Shown: positions 1 through 8,217 of the stretch, one piece after another
How positions within the stretch are numbered: the stretch's first letter is position 1
Layout of the letters: every line of letters starts with the position of its first letter
Assembly (NCBI RefSeq): GCF_042885655.1
Contig: NZ_JBHVRO010000001.1
Span: 1-64,000 of the forward strand
Reading direction: 5' to 3'
Length of the DNA: 64,000 nt
From: Psychrobacillus sp042885655
GTDB lineage: Bacteria > Bacillota > Bacilli > Bacillales_A > Planococcaceae
Notes under the pieces: model-generated
What the model was told of the DNA's origin: nothing
What the model saw: only the letters and a program-made list of their open reading frames with translations
Databases searched by the model: none
Made by a program: the position numbers and the translations under genes

Positions 1-100
1 CTCATGCACCTGCCGCTTCGCTTTCGGTGCAGAAAAACATCTGCTATTCCCGCAGGAGTCGAGCACCTGCACTCCAAGCAACAATGAACACTAAACAAGG
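1..100. repeat. End of a dispersed GC-rich intergenic repeat (cut by window edge)
   Basis: This stretch is GC-richer than its surroundings and has no convincing reading frame. It contains a GGAGTCG...CACCT...CACTCC block at 55-75 that resembles blocks at 32079-32104 and, more weakly, 10704-10735. I read it as one copy of a degenerate dispersed element whose left part lies outside the window. The comparison is by eye. Confidence 0.4.
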
Positions 101-255
101 GGACCTATCAATAATCACCTTTAAAATTAATTACTTTTTTAGGATTTTCTCCTTCAAATTTGCCGTAGCGGAAATCAACAGAATTTCAAAGTTACTCTTC
201 TTAATAGGACCGGGCGTTTTTTGGCCGGTTTTCCTTGTTGGAGAATAAATTGATC

Positions 256-370
256 TTGGTTTTCTGAATTTGGTTGCGAGTTTGGAGAAATTGGTCTCGG
301 TTTTGTGAAACTTGGTTGTGGCTCGGTCCAAATTGGTCTCGACTTCGAGAATTTGGTATCGAAGTGCCAT
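256..370. repeat. 21-bp phased TTGGT(CTCG) array, locus 1
   Basis: The word TTGG, often extended to TTGGTCTCG, begins at 256, 270, 291, 312, 333 and 353. After the first step the spacing is 21, 21, 21 and 20 bp. The spacers differ from one another. The array ends in CGAAGTGCCAT, the same closing string that follows the TTAGTCTCG at 32502 in a second copy of the array. The region from here to the next gene shows nothing else apart from the promoter zone of that gene. Confidence 0.75.
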
Positions 371-500
371 TAATTGTAACTAGGTTAAAAATAATTGAAC
401 AGAAATGCCTAAAAATGAGTTATGTTTTGAGTGTTAAATGGTACAATATTGTTGACATTCATTATTGAATGAATAATGTGAAAAAAGAGGAGTGTTCCAA

Positions 501-923
501 ATGGCAGTTAATGTATATCTAAATTTTAATGGGAATTGTCGCGATGCTGCAGAGTTTTATGCAGAGGTTTTTAAGACCGAAAAACCACAAATTATGACTT
601 TCGGTGAAGCGCCTCCAAGTCCAGATTACGTATTACCAGAGGAAGCAAAAGATTTAGTAATGCACACTCGACTTAACATAGGTGGAAGCAACATAATGTT
701 TTCAGATGTTTTTCCGGGATCTCCTTTTATTGAAGGTAATAATGTTAGCTTAGCATTCGTTAGTGCAGATGAAAATGAAATTAGATCTGTTTTTGAAGCG
801 CTTAAAGTAGGCGGTAAAGTAGGGGCTGAGCTTCAAGAAACGTTTTTTAGTAAATGTTATGGCAATTTAAAAGATAGATTTGGTATTGAATGGCAAGTAA
901 GTGTTGAAACTGATCAGATGTAA
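501..923 (+). CDS. VOC-family (glyoxalase fold, PhnB-like) protein
   Basis: This small cytosolic protein of about 140 residues has the paired beta-alpha-beta-beta-beta layout of the vicinal-oxygen-chelate superfamily, PhnB-like branch. It opens with a YLNFNGNCRDAAEFY segment and ends with a D-R-F-G-I-E-W strand typical of the family. Members bind small ligands or divalent metals and have very varied roles, so the substrate cannot be named. A GTG start nine bases earlier is possible, but the AGAGGAG at 486-492 sits at the right distance for the ATG at 501. The gene stands alone, with a strong terminator directly downstream. I am sure of the fold and unsure of the function. Confidence 0.85.
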   Translation: MAVNVYLNFNGNCRDAAEFYAEVFKTEKPQIMTFGEAPPSPDYVLPEEAKDLVMHTRLNIGGSNIMFSDVFPGSPFIEGNNVSLAFVSADENEIRSVFEALKVGGKVGAELQETFFSKCYGNLKDRFGIEWQVSVETDQM

Positions 924-927
924 CAAT

Positions 928-975
928 AAAAAAATGGCTATACAACATTTAACTTTGTTGTATAGCCATTTTTTT
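928..975 (+). terminator. Rho-independent terminator after the VOC gene
   Basis: A perfect 13-bp stem (ATGGCTATACAAC at 934-946 with its complement at 957-969) is flanked by A-rich and T-rich tracts on both sides. It can act in both directions. Confidence 0.9.
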
Positions 976-1103
976 GTGCTTATTTTTTTATTATTCTAAT
1001 AATTCTCATTTACAAGCTAATTCCTGTTATATATGATAAGCGTAAGCAGTATATTATCCATTGAAAGTATAATATTTTTATAGAGGAAGAAGGATGGCTT
1101 GAA

Positions 1104-2255
1104 ATGTCTCTAGATTTGAATCCACGTGCTAAAGTGTTAAAGGTACCAGGTATACGTCAGTTTTCTAATCAGTTAGTTCATTTTCCGAATGCGATTAATT
1201 TAACAATTGGACAGCCGGATTTTCCGACGCCTCAAGCAGTGAAAAATGCTGGCATACAAGCAGTAGAACAAAACTTAACTGGGTATTCACACAATGCTGG
1301 AATTCTTGAACTAAGAGAAGCAGTGAACACCTTTTTTACGAATAAATATGATTTTTCATATGACCCGCAAAATGAAATCGTTATTACAAATGGGGCAAGT
1401 GAGGCAATTGATACAGTCTTTCGGACAATATTAGAAGAAGGGGACGAGGTCATATTACCTGCTCCTTGCTATTCAGGATATGAACCAATCATTCATTTTT
1501 GCGGTGCAAAGATTGTTTATTTAGATACGACAGAAACAAATTTTCAACCATCTGCTGAAAAATTGGCAGAGCTGATTACTGAAAAAACAAAGGCGGTTTT
1601 CTTTAATTATCCTTCTAATCCAACAGGTGTCGTTTTGACGAAAGAAACTGTAGATGAACTCGTAAGCGTTTTAAAAGACAAAGATGTATATATTTTAACG
1701 GATGAAATCTATAGTGAAAACACTTTTTCTGGGAATCATGTTTCATTTGCAGCTTATCCAGAATTAAGAAATAAATTATTTTTTATACATGGCTTATCTA
1801 AATCACATTCGATGACTGGATGGCGCATTGGATTTTTAATGGGACCTTCAGAAGTCATGGAGCAAGTTGTTAAAGTACATGCATTTAATACCATTTGTGC
1901 TTCTGTACCTGGTCAATATGCAGCGATTGAAGCGTTAAGGAATTCAAAAGATACACCAAGCGAGATGAATGTGGAATATATAAAAAGGCGTGACTATGTA
2001 TTCAAGCGATTAACTACAATGGGACTGCCTGTTGAAAAGCCAAATGGTGCGTTTTATATTTTTCCTTCTATTAAAAGATTCAACATGAATTCCTTTGATT
2101 TTGCTACGAAGCTATTACACGAAGGGGGAGTAGCAGTTGTTCCAGGGAGTACATTTACACATTATGGGGAAGGATATATTCGAATATCCTATGCCTACTC
2201 CATGGAAGTACTTGAAGAAGGATTAGATCGGTTAGAAAAGTTTATCCAAAGATGA
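1104..2255 (+). CDS. patA: PLP-dependent class I aminotransferase, PatA type
   Basis: This is a fold-type I aminotransferase of 383 residues. It is very close in length and motif order to Bacillus PatA, which is assigned as N-acetyl-LL-diaminopimelate aminotransferase in the acetylase branch of lysine and meso-diaminopimelate synthesis. Visible motifs are TIGQPDF near residue 34, NYPSNPTG near 168, the TDEIYSE segment near 199, and the PLP lysine K233 in LSKSHSMTGWR. The C-terminal GEGYIRISYA contains the substrate-carboxylate arginine. The protein is cytosolic and the gene appears monocistronic. Related MalY/AspC-like enzymes are the main alternative; the SKSHSMTGWR context argues for PatA. 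Confidence 0.85.
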   Translation: MSLDLNPRAKVLKVPGIRQFSNQLVHFPNAINLTIGQPDFPTPQAVKNAGIQAVEQNLTGYSHNAGILELREAVNTFFTNKYDFSYDPQNEIVITNGASEAIDTVFRTILEEGDEVILPAPCYSGYEPIIHFCGAKIVYLDTTETNFQPSAEKLAELITEKTKAVFFNYPSNPTGVVLTKETVDELVSVLKDKDVYILTDEIYSENTFSGNHVSFAAYPELRNKLFFIHGLSKSHSMTGWRIGFLMGPSEVMEQVVKVHAFNTICASVPGQYAAIEALRNSKDTPSEMNVEYIKRRDYVFKRLTTMGLPVEKPNGAFYIFPSIKRFNMNSFDFATKLLHEGGVAVVPGSTFTHYGEGYIRISYAYSMEVLEEGLDRLEKFIQR

Positions 2256-2436
2256 CTGGAGAGCGTGATTTGTCTTGTCCTTCATAAGGATGGCTCATTG
2301 CCAATGCAAAGAGCTCATATAGGAAGGCTAAGTGGGCCTCGTTCAGAGGAGACGCTCATAACCAAAAATCCTGTTGGCCAAATAGTCTTGATGGTTCGAC
2401 CATGGAAAGAGAGTGTCTTTCCGTTTTAAAAAAATG
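2256..2436. repeat. Non-coding stretch with degenerate GC-rich repeat blocks
   Basis: No gene is visible here. An AAGGCTAAG block at 2323-2331 and CCAAAAATCCTGTTGG at 2362-2377 recall AAGGCTAAG and CCAACATCCTGTTGG in the repeat at 31890-32110. It may be a decayed copy of the same dispersed element. Confidence 0.35.
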
Positions 2437-2475
2437 ACTGTAGGCAAACTCAATTGTTGTCGAGTTTATCTACAG
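2437..2475 (-). terminator. Terminator hairpin of the LCP gene
   Basis: ACTGTAGGCAAACTC at 2437-2451 pairs with GAGTTTATCTACAGT at 2461-2475. Read on the minus strand, the stem is followed by CATTTTTTT, as expected for the gene ending at 2483. The stem sequence resembles that of the terminator at 46851-46892. Confidence 0.8.
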
Positions 2476-2482
2476 TTTGGGT

Positions 2483-3415
2483 TCATTGCGAGTGCAAAAA
2501 GTCTCCACCTGATTCCAATTCCAAATGCTGCCTTAATTCCGAGGTGATGTTAGCCAACTCCTCTTTATCTACTATATAATACCAAATACCATCGATTCTC
2601 TTTCCTTCGCCTTTTTCGAATGCTATCGGTTCGATTTTAGTTATTGTATTTTTATAGCCTCTTTGTATGTCTATCATCTGTTCAAATGTCATATTTGTTC
2701 GGATATTTTGCTGGATGGTTGATAAGAAATCTTTGTATTTCCATAAGCTATTAATAGATGCACCTTCCTTTAAAACGGCTTGGAGAACTTGTTTCTGCCT
2801 CGCCTGTCTTCCAAAATCTCCAAGTGGATCGTCCTTTCGCATTCGAACATAATCTAATGCCTGCTCCCCGTTTAAATGGATTGTTCCATTAGAAAAAGTA
2901 TATCCATTAACCTCAAAAGCTTTTGCATTTTCGATTGTAACCCCTCCAACGATATTTACAATCTCCAAGAAACTTTCCATATTTATTTGAAGAATGTAGT
3001 CAATAGGAATGTTTAGTAGATTCTCCACAGTATTTAAGGCCATATCAATGCCACCAAATGCATAGGCGTGATTAACTTTATCTAACTTATCTTTACCGAT
3101 AATTTCTGTATAGGTATCCCTTGGTATACTGACCATTTTCGTTGAATCATTTGATGGGTTAACTGTTAGAACAATAATTGTATCAGATCGTCCCTTATCA
3201 TTTTCACGTTCGTCGACACCAAGTATAAGAAGAGAAAAAGGTTCTTTTTTTTCTAGTTCAACTTCGGTAGTTCTTAATTCGGAAATCTTACGAATTTCTG
3301 GTTCTTGTATTGTTTGGATTGTAGTAGAAACATCATTATATAAAGTAGCTGCAAATACAACTCCACCTATTAAAAAACATGAAATAAGCGTAATCCAAAT
3401 TACTTTCTTTGACAT
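2483..3415 (-). CDS. LytR-CpsA-Psr (LCP) family wall-polymer transferase
   Basis: The protein has 310 residues, a short cytoplasmic start, one membrane anchor (about residues 4-26) and an extracellular LCP domain (about 58-290). LCP enzymes move undecaprenyl-phosphate-linked glycopolymers onto peptidoglycan. Diagnostic stretches are visible: ILGVDERENDKGRSDTII, SIPRDTYTEI with the phosphate-binding arginine, KVNHAYAFGG, and YVRMRKDDPLGDFGRQ. It is the paralogue of the gene at 30778. It is transcribed away from the neighbouring beta-propeller gene, and a terminator lies at its end. The polymer it handles is not shown by the sequence; the locus at 14.5-31.8 kb is the obvious candidate. Confidence 0.93.
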   Translation of the reverse strand: MSKKVIWITLISCFLIGGVVFAATLYNDVSTTIQTIQEPEIRKISELRTTEVELEKKEPFSLLILGVDERENDKGRSDTIIVLTVNPSNDSTKMVSIPRDTYTEIIGKDKLDKVNHAYAFGGIDMALNTVENLLNIPIDYILQINMESFLEIVNIVGGVTIENAKAFEVNGYTFSNGTIHLNGEQALDYVRMRKDDPLGDFGRQARQKQVLQAVLKEGASINSLWKYKDFLSTIQQNIRTNMTFEQMIDIQRGYKNTITKIEPIAFEKGEGKRIDGIWYYIVDKEELANITSELRQHLELESGGDFLHSQ

Positions 3416-3631
3416 AAGGAACCTCGTTTCTATTTAGCAATAATGACTATATTTTGTTGTTTTGTTATTAAAAATATGAAAAAAAGGATTAAATTATTAA
3501 TACGTTTCCACTTTAGTATGCTTTTAATCTAGTGAAATTAAACCTTAAAAACAAAACATGAATATAATTTTGAAGAATTTTGCCGAAGTATATAAGGGTG
3601 GTAGATTGTATATGGAGGAATGAGTTTTTTT
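3416..3631. other. Divergent promoter region
   Basis: About 215 AT-rich bases separate the divergent LCP and beta-propeller genes. Promoters in both directions are expected, but no single candidate stood out enough to place. Confidence 0.3.
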
Positions 3632-5593
3632 ATGAAAAAGATATTTAGTTTTGTATTATCAATTTTGTTTATTAATTTATTTATTGTTTCTCAAGTGTCA
3701 GCGGTAACTAATAGTAAGGGAATAATTGAAAAGATTGGTCCTTCTTTTGTTAGAACTATTGCGATGAGTGGAGCTGCCACGAGTGCCAATGGGGTACCCT
3801 ATCAATACGTAATTCTTCAAGGTGAGCCTGCAGTTCTAGCTGTATATAAGTTGCCCGAAAAAGAATTAATGGATGAAGTGAAATTACCAAATTCAACTGC
3901 TGCTTGGGCTATCACAACGGATAAAAATGGACTGGCCTGGATAGGAGGAACCCCTACAGCTGCTTTATATAGTTATAATCCAACTACTAAGAAACTTACG
4001 AATCATGGTACACCAGATAACAGTCATACATCTATATTAGATTTAGAAGTTGTGGGTGATGCTATCTATGGTAGTACAGCACCAAATGGAAAAGTATTTA
4101 AATATCAAAATGGGAAATTTACAACACTGGGAACAGTAACTGGTGATCAAAAGAATGCACGAAGTCTAGCCTTTCAAACAGGGAGCAATCGATTATTTGT
4201 TGGATCTGGTTCCAAAGCATCTCTAATCGTTTGGGATTTAAAAACAAATAAAAAAGTTGAAATCTTACCTGCTGCTTATAAAAATGAAAGCGATGTATAT
4301 GATTTAGATTATGTACAGGGCTTAATATTTGCAAAAGTTAGTCCAAGTAAGAAAATATTAGTATTCGATGCTAACACGAATAAGATGATTAAAGAACTTC
4401 CTGGAGGATCTCGTGGAGTTTCATCTGCCTCTCCAATGGATGGAAATGTCTACTATTCATATATGCAGAAATCTTCCACTAGTTTGTATCGATTTAATAC
4501 AAAAACGAGAATTGTAGAAGATATGAAGATTAATTTAGCAGGAACAGAAGCGGTATCATTAGATTTTGTTAAATTACCTTCTGGTGAAACTATGCTAACT
4601 GGTTTATTAGGAAATACAGGCACACATCTTTTATATAATATCTCTAATAAGAATGTTGAAATTGAGAAATTAAAATTGCCGGAACAAAGTGTTCCAATTC
4701 ATACAATTGGTGTTGATAATAATGGAAAAATATTTACAAGTGGCTATGTTTCTGGACAAGTATCTATTTATAATCCAATTGATAAAAAGAAAATACAAAT
4801 TGCGGGAATTGGACAAGTAGAGGGAATGGTCCCTTACAATGGAGGAATGTATTTTGGTGTTTATCCAACTGCGGAAGTAATGTATTATCATCCTGAAACT
4901 AATCCCTACGGTACCTCTATTTTTTCAGTGGCACAAATGGGTCAAAAAAGACCAATTTCCTTAGCTATTGCTCCAAAAGAAAAAATAATTGCGGTAGGAT
5001 CGCATCCAAGTCAAGGAACTATATCTGGAAGTCTCAGCTATTATAATTTGAGTACAAAAAAAGTATCTCATCGAAAAGTACTTTTCCAAAATCAAAGTGT
5101 TGTTTCATTAACATATTTTAATGGCTATTTTTATGGAGGAACTTCTACATTTGCAAATAGTAATGCTGAAGGCATTGGTACAGCGAAATTCTTTAGAATT
5201 CCGGCTAAAGATATTAATGCAAAACCAGAAGAGTTACCATCTCCAATTGCAAAACCGAGACTTATCTCTGCAATCGCCAATGGTCCTTCTTCTACTATTT
5301 GGGGAATAGCAGATGGGACAGTTTTTATGTACAATCCAAACACAAAAATAACAAAATCTATTCCGGTGGTAAGTCGAACAAGTGGGCAAATTAGAAATGG
5401 AACTATAATAGATGGAAAAGATGGTTTCATGTACGGAACGATAGAAAATAAATTATTTCGTATTCACTCAACCTCTTATAAAATTGAAATGCTTAGTGGA
5501 AACCAACAAGCAAATGGGGTTGCATTAGGAGGAGACGGTAATATTTATTTTACATCTGGTGGGGATGTATGGAGATATAATATTAAGTTTTAG
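3632..5593 (+). CDS. Secreted beta-propeller repeat protein A
   Basis: The product has about 653 residues with a Sec signal peptide (MKKIFSF..., hydrophobic core, cleavage near VSAVT around residue 24). The mature part consists of repeated blades of 40-50 residues with W-I-G-G, Y-x-Y-N/D-P-x-T and G-x-I-Y-x-S/G patterns. This is an NHL/YncE-like or PQQ-like beta-propeller without visible catalytic residues. The upstream ATG at 3620 overlaps the GGAGG at 3614-3618 and cannot use it, so the start at 3632 is chosen although its spacing is long. A clear paralogue lies at 8218, and secA2 sits between the two in opposite orientation. No wall-anchor motif or SLH domain is visible. Possible roles are wall-associated binding or export-linked assembly; the function is unknown. 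Confidence 0.85.
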   Translation: MKKIFSFVLSILFINLFIVSQVSAVTNSKGIIEKIGPSFVRTIAMSGAATSANGVPYQYVILQGEPAVLAVYKLPEKELMDEVKLPNSTAAWAITTDKNGLAWIGGTPTAALYSYNPTTKKLTNHGTPDNSHTSILDLEVVGDAIYGSTAPNGKVFKYQNGKFTTLGTVTGDQKNARSLAFQTGSNRLFVGSGSKASLIVWDLKTNKKVEILPAAYKNESDVYDLDYVQGLIFAKVSPSKKILVFDANTNKMIKELPGGSRGVSSASPMDGNVYYSYMQKSSTSLYRFNTKTRIVEDMKINLAGTEAVSLDFVKLPSGETMLTGLLGNTGTHLLYNISNKNVEIEKLKLPEQSVPIHTIGVDNNGKIFTSGYVSGQVSIYNPIDKKKIQIAGIGQVEGMVPYNGGMYFGVYPTAEVMYYHPETNPYGTSIFSVAQMGQKRPISLAIAPKEKIIAVGSHPSQGTISGSLSYYNLSTKKVSHRKVLFQNQSVVSLTYFNGYFYGGTSTFANSNAEGIGTAKFFRIPAKDINAKPEELPSPIAKPRLISAIANGPSSTIWGIADGTVFMYNPNTKITKSIPVVSRTSGQIRNGTIIDGKDGFMYGTIENKLFRIHSTSYKIEMLSGNQQANGVALGGDGNIYFTSGGDVWRYNIKF

Positions 5594-5644
5594 TTAAAAG
5601 TAGGAGACTTGTTATTACTTGACCTGTTAACAAACTAGATGAAA

Positions 5645-5683
5645 AAGGTCAGTACATTGGATATTATCCTTTGTACTGACCTT
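5645..5683. terminator. Bidirectional terminator between propeller A and secA2
   Basis: A perfect 12-bp stem (AAGGTCAGTACA at 5645-5656, TGTACTGACCTT at 5672-5683) carries a T-rich tail on the plus side. On the minus side CCTTTTTC follows, so it can end both converging transcripts. Confidence 0.8.
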
Positions 5684-5685
5684 CT

Positions 5686-8055
5686 TTATTCCTCTATTTT
5701 AGTTGCATTCAGTTGTAAATAGTATCGGATGATATCTCTAAAGAAAGTGTGAAGCATTTCGTTGAATAAATGAAGTGCATCAAAAGAATATAGTCGGTAT
5801 GGATCTTCTTGCCCATATCCTCGTATGCTAATGCCTTCTCTTAAATGATGGAGATTACCTAAATGAGTTATCCATAGTCTGTCCAATACTTCCATATAAA
5901 TGGTTTGAATATTACTCCAGATTTCATCTTCTGTACTAGCGTTACTTGAAATTTCTATAGCTTCTTTATAGACTTTATCCAATGCTTTTTTTAGTTGTTC
6001 TTTGCTCTCTTTATCGAGTGAATCATATCTATTTTCATCGTTAGAAGTTAGTAAAGAGATAATTTTAACCTCGTCAATTATTTCATTAAAGCTAGAGGAT
6101 TGGTTCACATTGTCTAAATTTAACTCGGAAAGTTCCTCTACAAGAGCGCTATGACGTTCATGCATGGCATCAATGATGAGTGCTTGCATATTTTCAAGGT
6201 CTAATGCTTTCTCTCGATAATTATACATTACTTTTTGTTGGTCGTTGTTGATATCGTCCAGTTTTAAAAGATGAGAACGGCTAGAGAAGTGCATGCCTTC
6301 AATAACATTTTGTACATTGTAAACAAATTTCGTTGGATTAGGAGAAAGGATTAAACCTAACCCATCTGTTTTCACTTTGTCTTTATATTTAGCGAATTCG
6401 TCTTCATCATAGTAATAAAAAAGTTCATCTTCTAGTGAAACGATAAATTGTGTGCTACCTGGGTCTCCTTGACGACCACCACGACCGCGGAGCTGCATAT
6501 CAATACGAGCGCTGCTATGGAGTTCAGTACCAATAATATGTAGCCCGCCTAACTCTGCAACGCTTTCACCTAATATGATGTCCGTTCCTCGTCCTGCCAT
6601 GTTAGTAGCAAGCATAATTTTATTCAGTTGTCCCGCATTCGAAATTAATTCTGCTTCGTCTTCTACTGTCTTTGCATTTAGTATAGAATGTTCAATTCCA
6701 AGTTCTTTTAAGGTTGCAGAATATTTTTCAGATTGCTCAATGGAAGTAGTACCAATCAATACTGGGCGACCAATTTCATGGTATTTTTGTGTTTCTTCCA
6801 CAATCTTTTTCATTTTATCTTCAGCTGTTAAATAAACAAGAGTTTCCAAGTCCACTCGTTTGTTTGGTTTATTCGTTGGAATCTCAGTTACTCTTAGATT
6901 ATAAGTCTCCCAAAACTCTTCACGAGAAGGTACGGCACTACCTGTCATGCCGGAGACTTGTTTATAAAGTCTAAAATAATGCTGAATCATCACAGAAGCT
7001 TGTGTATTATTTTCTTCTTTAATTGTAACTTTTTCTTTTGCTTCTATTGCTTGGTGTAGTCCATCACTAAATGTGCGACCTTCCATTATACGTCCTGTGT
7101 ATGGATCAACAATCATAATCATATCTTCTTTTACAATATAATCCACATCTTTACGCATTATGACTTTAGCTCGAAGTGTTTGCATAGCGATATGCATAAA
7201 CTCACGGTGCTCACTATCATATACGTTGTCAATCCCAAAGGCTGATTCTAGGCGGTCTGCCCCATTATCCAACAATACAATTTGTTTCGTTTCAGGATAA
7301 TAATTATAGTCTTCGTTATCTTTAAAAGAGTCAATTACAAGATGCATAATTGGAAATAGATTTAAACTTGCATTAGATTTACCTGCAATAATCAAAGGAG
7401 TTCTTGCTTCATCTATTAATATACTATCAACCTCATCGATTAAAGCATAAAAAAGAGGACGCTGAACAAGTTCACCTTCACTTTGCACCATGTGATCTCT
7501 TAAGTAGTCAAAACCAAATTCAGTTCCAGTTCCATAAGTAATATCGCAATTATATGCTGCTTGTTTTTCATCTCGTTCAATTCCAGAAATATTTAAACCT
7601 ACAGTTAATCCTAAGTATTCAAAAAGAGGTTTCATCTCATCGAAATCTCTACTAGCCAAATATTCATTCGCTGTAATAATATGCATCCCTTTTCCATACA
7701 AAGCCATTACATATGCGGGAAGAGTAGCTACTAATGTTTTTCCTTCGCCTGTTTGCATTTGAGCAATCTGAGATTGTGTTAAGACAGCACCGCCCATTAA
7801 CTGCGAGTCATAATGACGTTTACCAAGCACACGTTTTGAAGCTTCTCTTACGACTGCAAATGCTTCCACAATTAATTCCTCTGGAGAAACTCCATTATTT
7901 AACTGTTCACGGAAACTTTCTGAGTAAGCTTTTAACTCTTCATCTTTTTTATTTGTAAATGAATCTTCTAATGTATTTATTTTAGAAACAATTTTTTTAA
8001 GCTGTTTTAGTTCGATTACTTCTCCAGAAATCATTTTCTTAATAGAATGTAGCAT
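5686..8055 (-). CDS. secA2: Accessory preprotein translocase ATPase SecA2
   Basis: This is a SecA-family motor of 789 residues. The first nucleotide-binding fold has the Walker A motif GEGKT near 103-107 and DEVDS near 207-211. The preprotein cross-linking domain follows, then NBD2 with ATNMAGRGTDI and QLRGRGGRQGDPGS, then the helical scaffold and wing ending in a DPYRLYSFDALHLF segment. The chain stops soon after and lacks the C-terminal zinc-binding tail of housekeeping SecA, which is typical of SecA2. The ATG six bases upstream leaves only one base to the GGGAG, so 8055 is preferred. In Bacillus anthracis SecA2 exports S-layer proteins. Here it lies between two secreted beta-propeller paralogues, which are its likely clients by context. 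No secY2 or asp genes are present. Confidence 0.92.
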   Translation of the reverse strand: MLHSIKKMISGEVIELKQLKKIVSKINTLEDSFTNKKDEELKAYSESFREQLNNGVSPEELIVEAFAVVREASKRVLGKRHYDSQLMGGAVLTQSQIAQMQTGEGKTLVATLPAYVMALYGKGMHIITANEYLASRDFDEMKPLFEYLGLTVGLNISGIERDEKQAAYNCDITYGTGTEFGFDYLRDHMVQSEGELVQRPLFYALIDEVDSILIDEARTPLIIAGKSNASLNLFPIMHLVIDSFKDNEDYNYYPETKQIVLLDNGADRLESAFGIDNVYDSEHREFMHIAMQTLRAKVIMRKDVDYIVKEDMIMIVDPYTGRIMEGRTFSDGLHQAIEAKEKVTIKEENNTQASVMIQHYFRLYKQVSGMTGSAVPSREEFWETYNLRVTEIPTNKPNKRVDLETLVYLTAEDKMKKIVEETQKYHEIGRPVLIGTTSIEQSEKYSATLKELGIEHSILNAKTVEDEAELISNAGQLNKIMLATNMAGRGTDIILGESVAELGGLHIIGTELHSSARIDMQLRGRGGRQGDPGSTQFIVSLEDELFYYYDEDEFAKYKDKVKTDGLGLILSPNPTKFVYNVQNVIEGMHFSSRSHLLKLDDINNDQQKVMYNYREKALDLENMQALIIDAMHERHSALVEELSELNLDNVNQSSSFNEIIDEVKIISLLTSNDENRYDSLDKESKEQLKKALDKVYKEAIEISSNASTEDEIWSNIQTIYMEVLDRLWITHLGNLHHLREGISIRGYGQEDPYRLYSFDALHLFNEMLHTFFRDIIRYYLQLNATKIEE

Positions 8056-8088
8056 GTTCATTCTCCCTACTTTTAAATTCCATATTCT

Positions 8089-8097
8089 ATTATAACA
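8089..8097 (-). promoter_or_regulatory. Extended -10 promoter candidate for secA2
   Basis: Read on the minus strand this is TGTTATAAT, a TGn-TATAAT extended -10 element about 28 bases upstream of the secA2 start region. No good -35 box was found at 17 bp. Confidence 0.4.
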
Positions 8098-8217
8098 TGA
8101 AATAATCTAGCAAGCATTTTCAAGTTTTATTTCTAGTATTTCAAATATATTACAAAAAAAGTTTCAAAAGTTACCAATTGATGTTAATATTAGTATAAAT
8201 AATAAGGGGGTTTTATT

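Noticed and set aside
27..468. Short reading frames before the VOC gene
   Set aside because: They cross a GC-rich repeat fragment and the 21-bp array, overlap on both strands, and lack ribosome sites.
5686..8055. A full accessory Sec2 (SecA2-SecY2-Asp) system
   Set aside because: No secY2, asp genes or serine-rich repeat adhesin are present; only secA2 is found.
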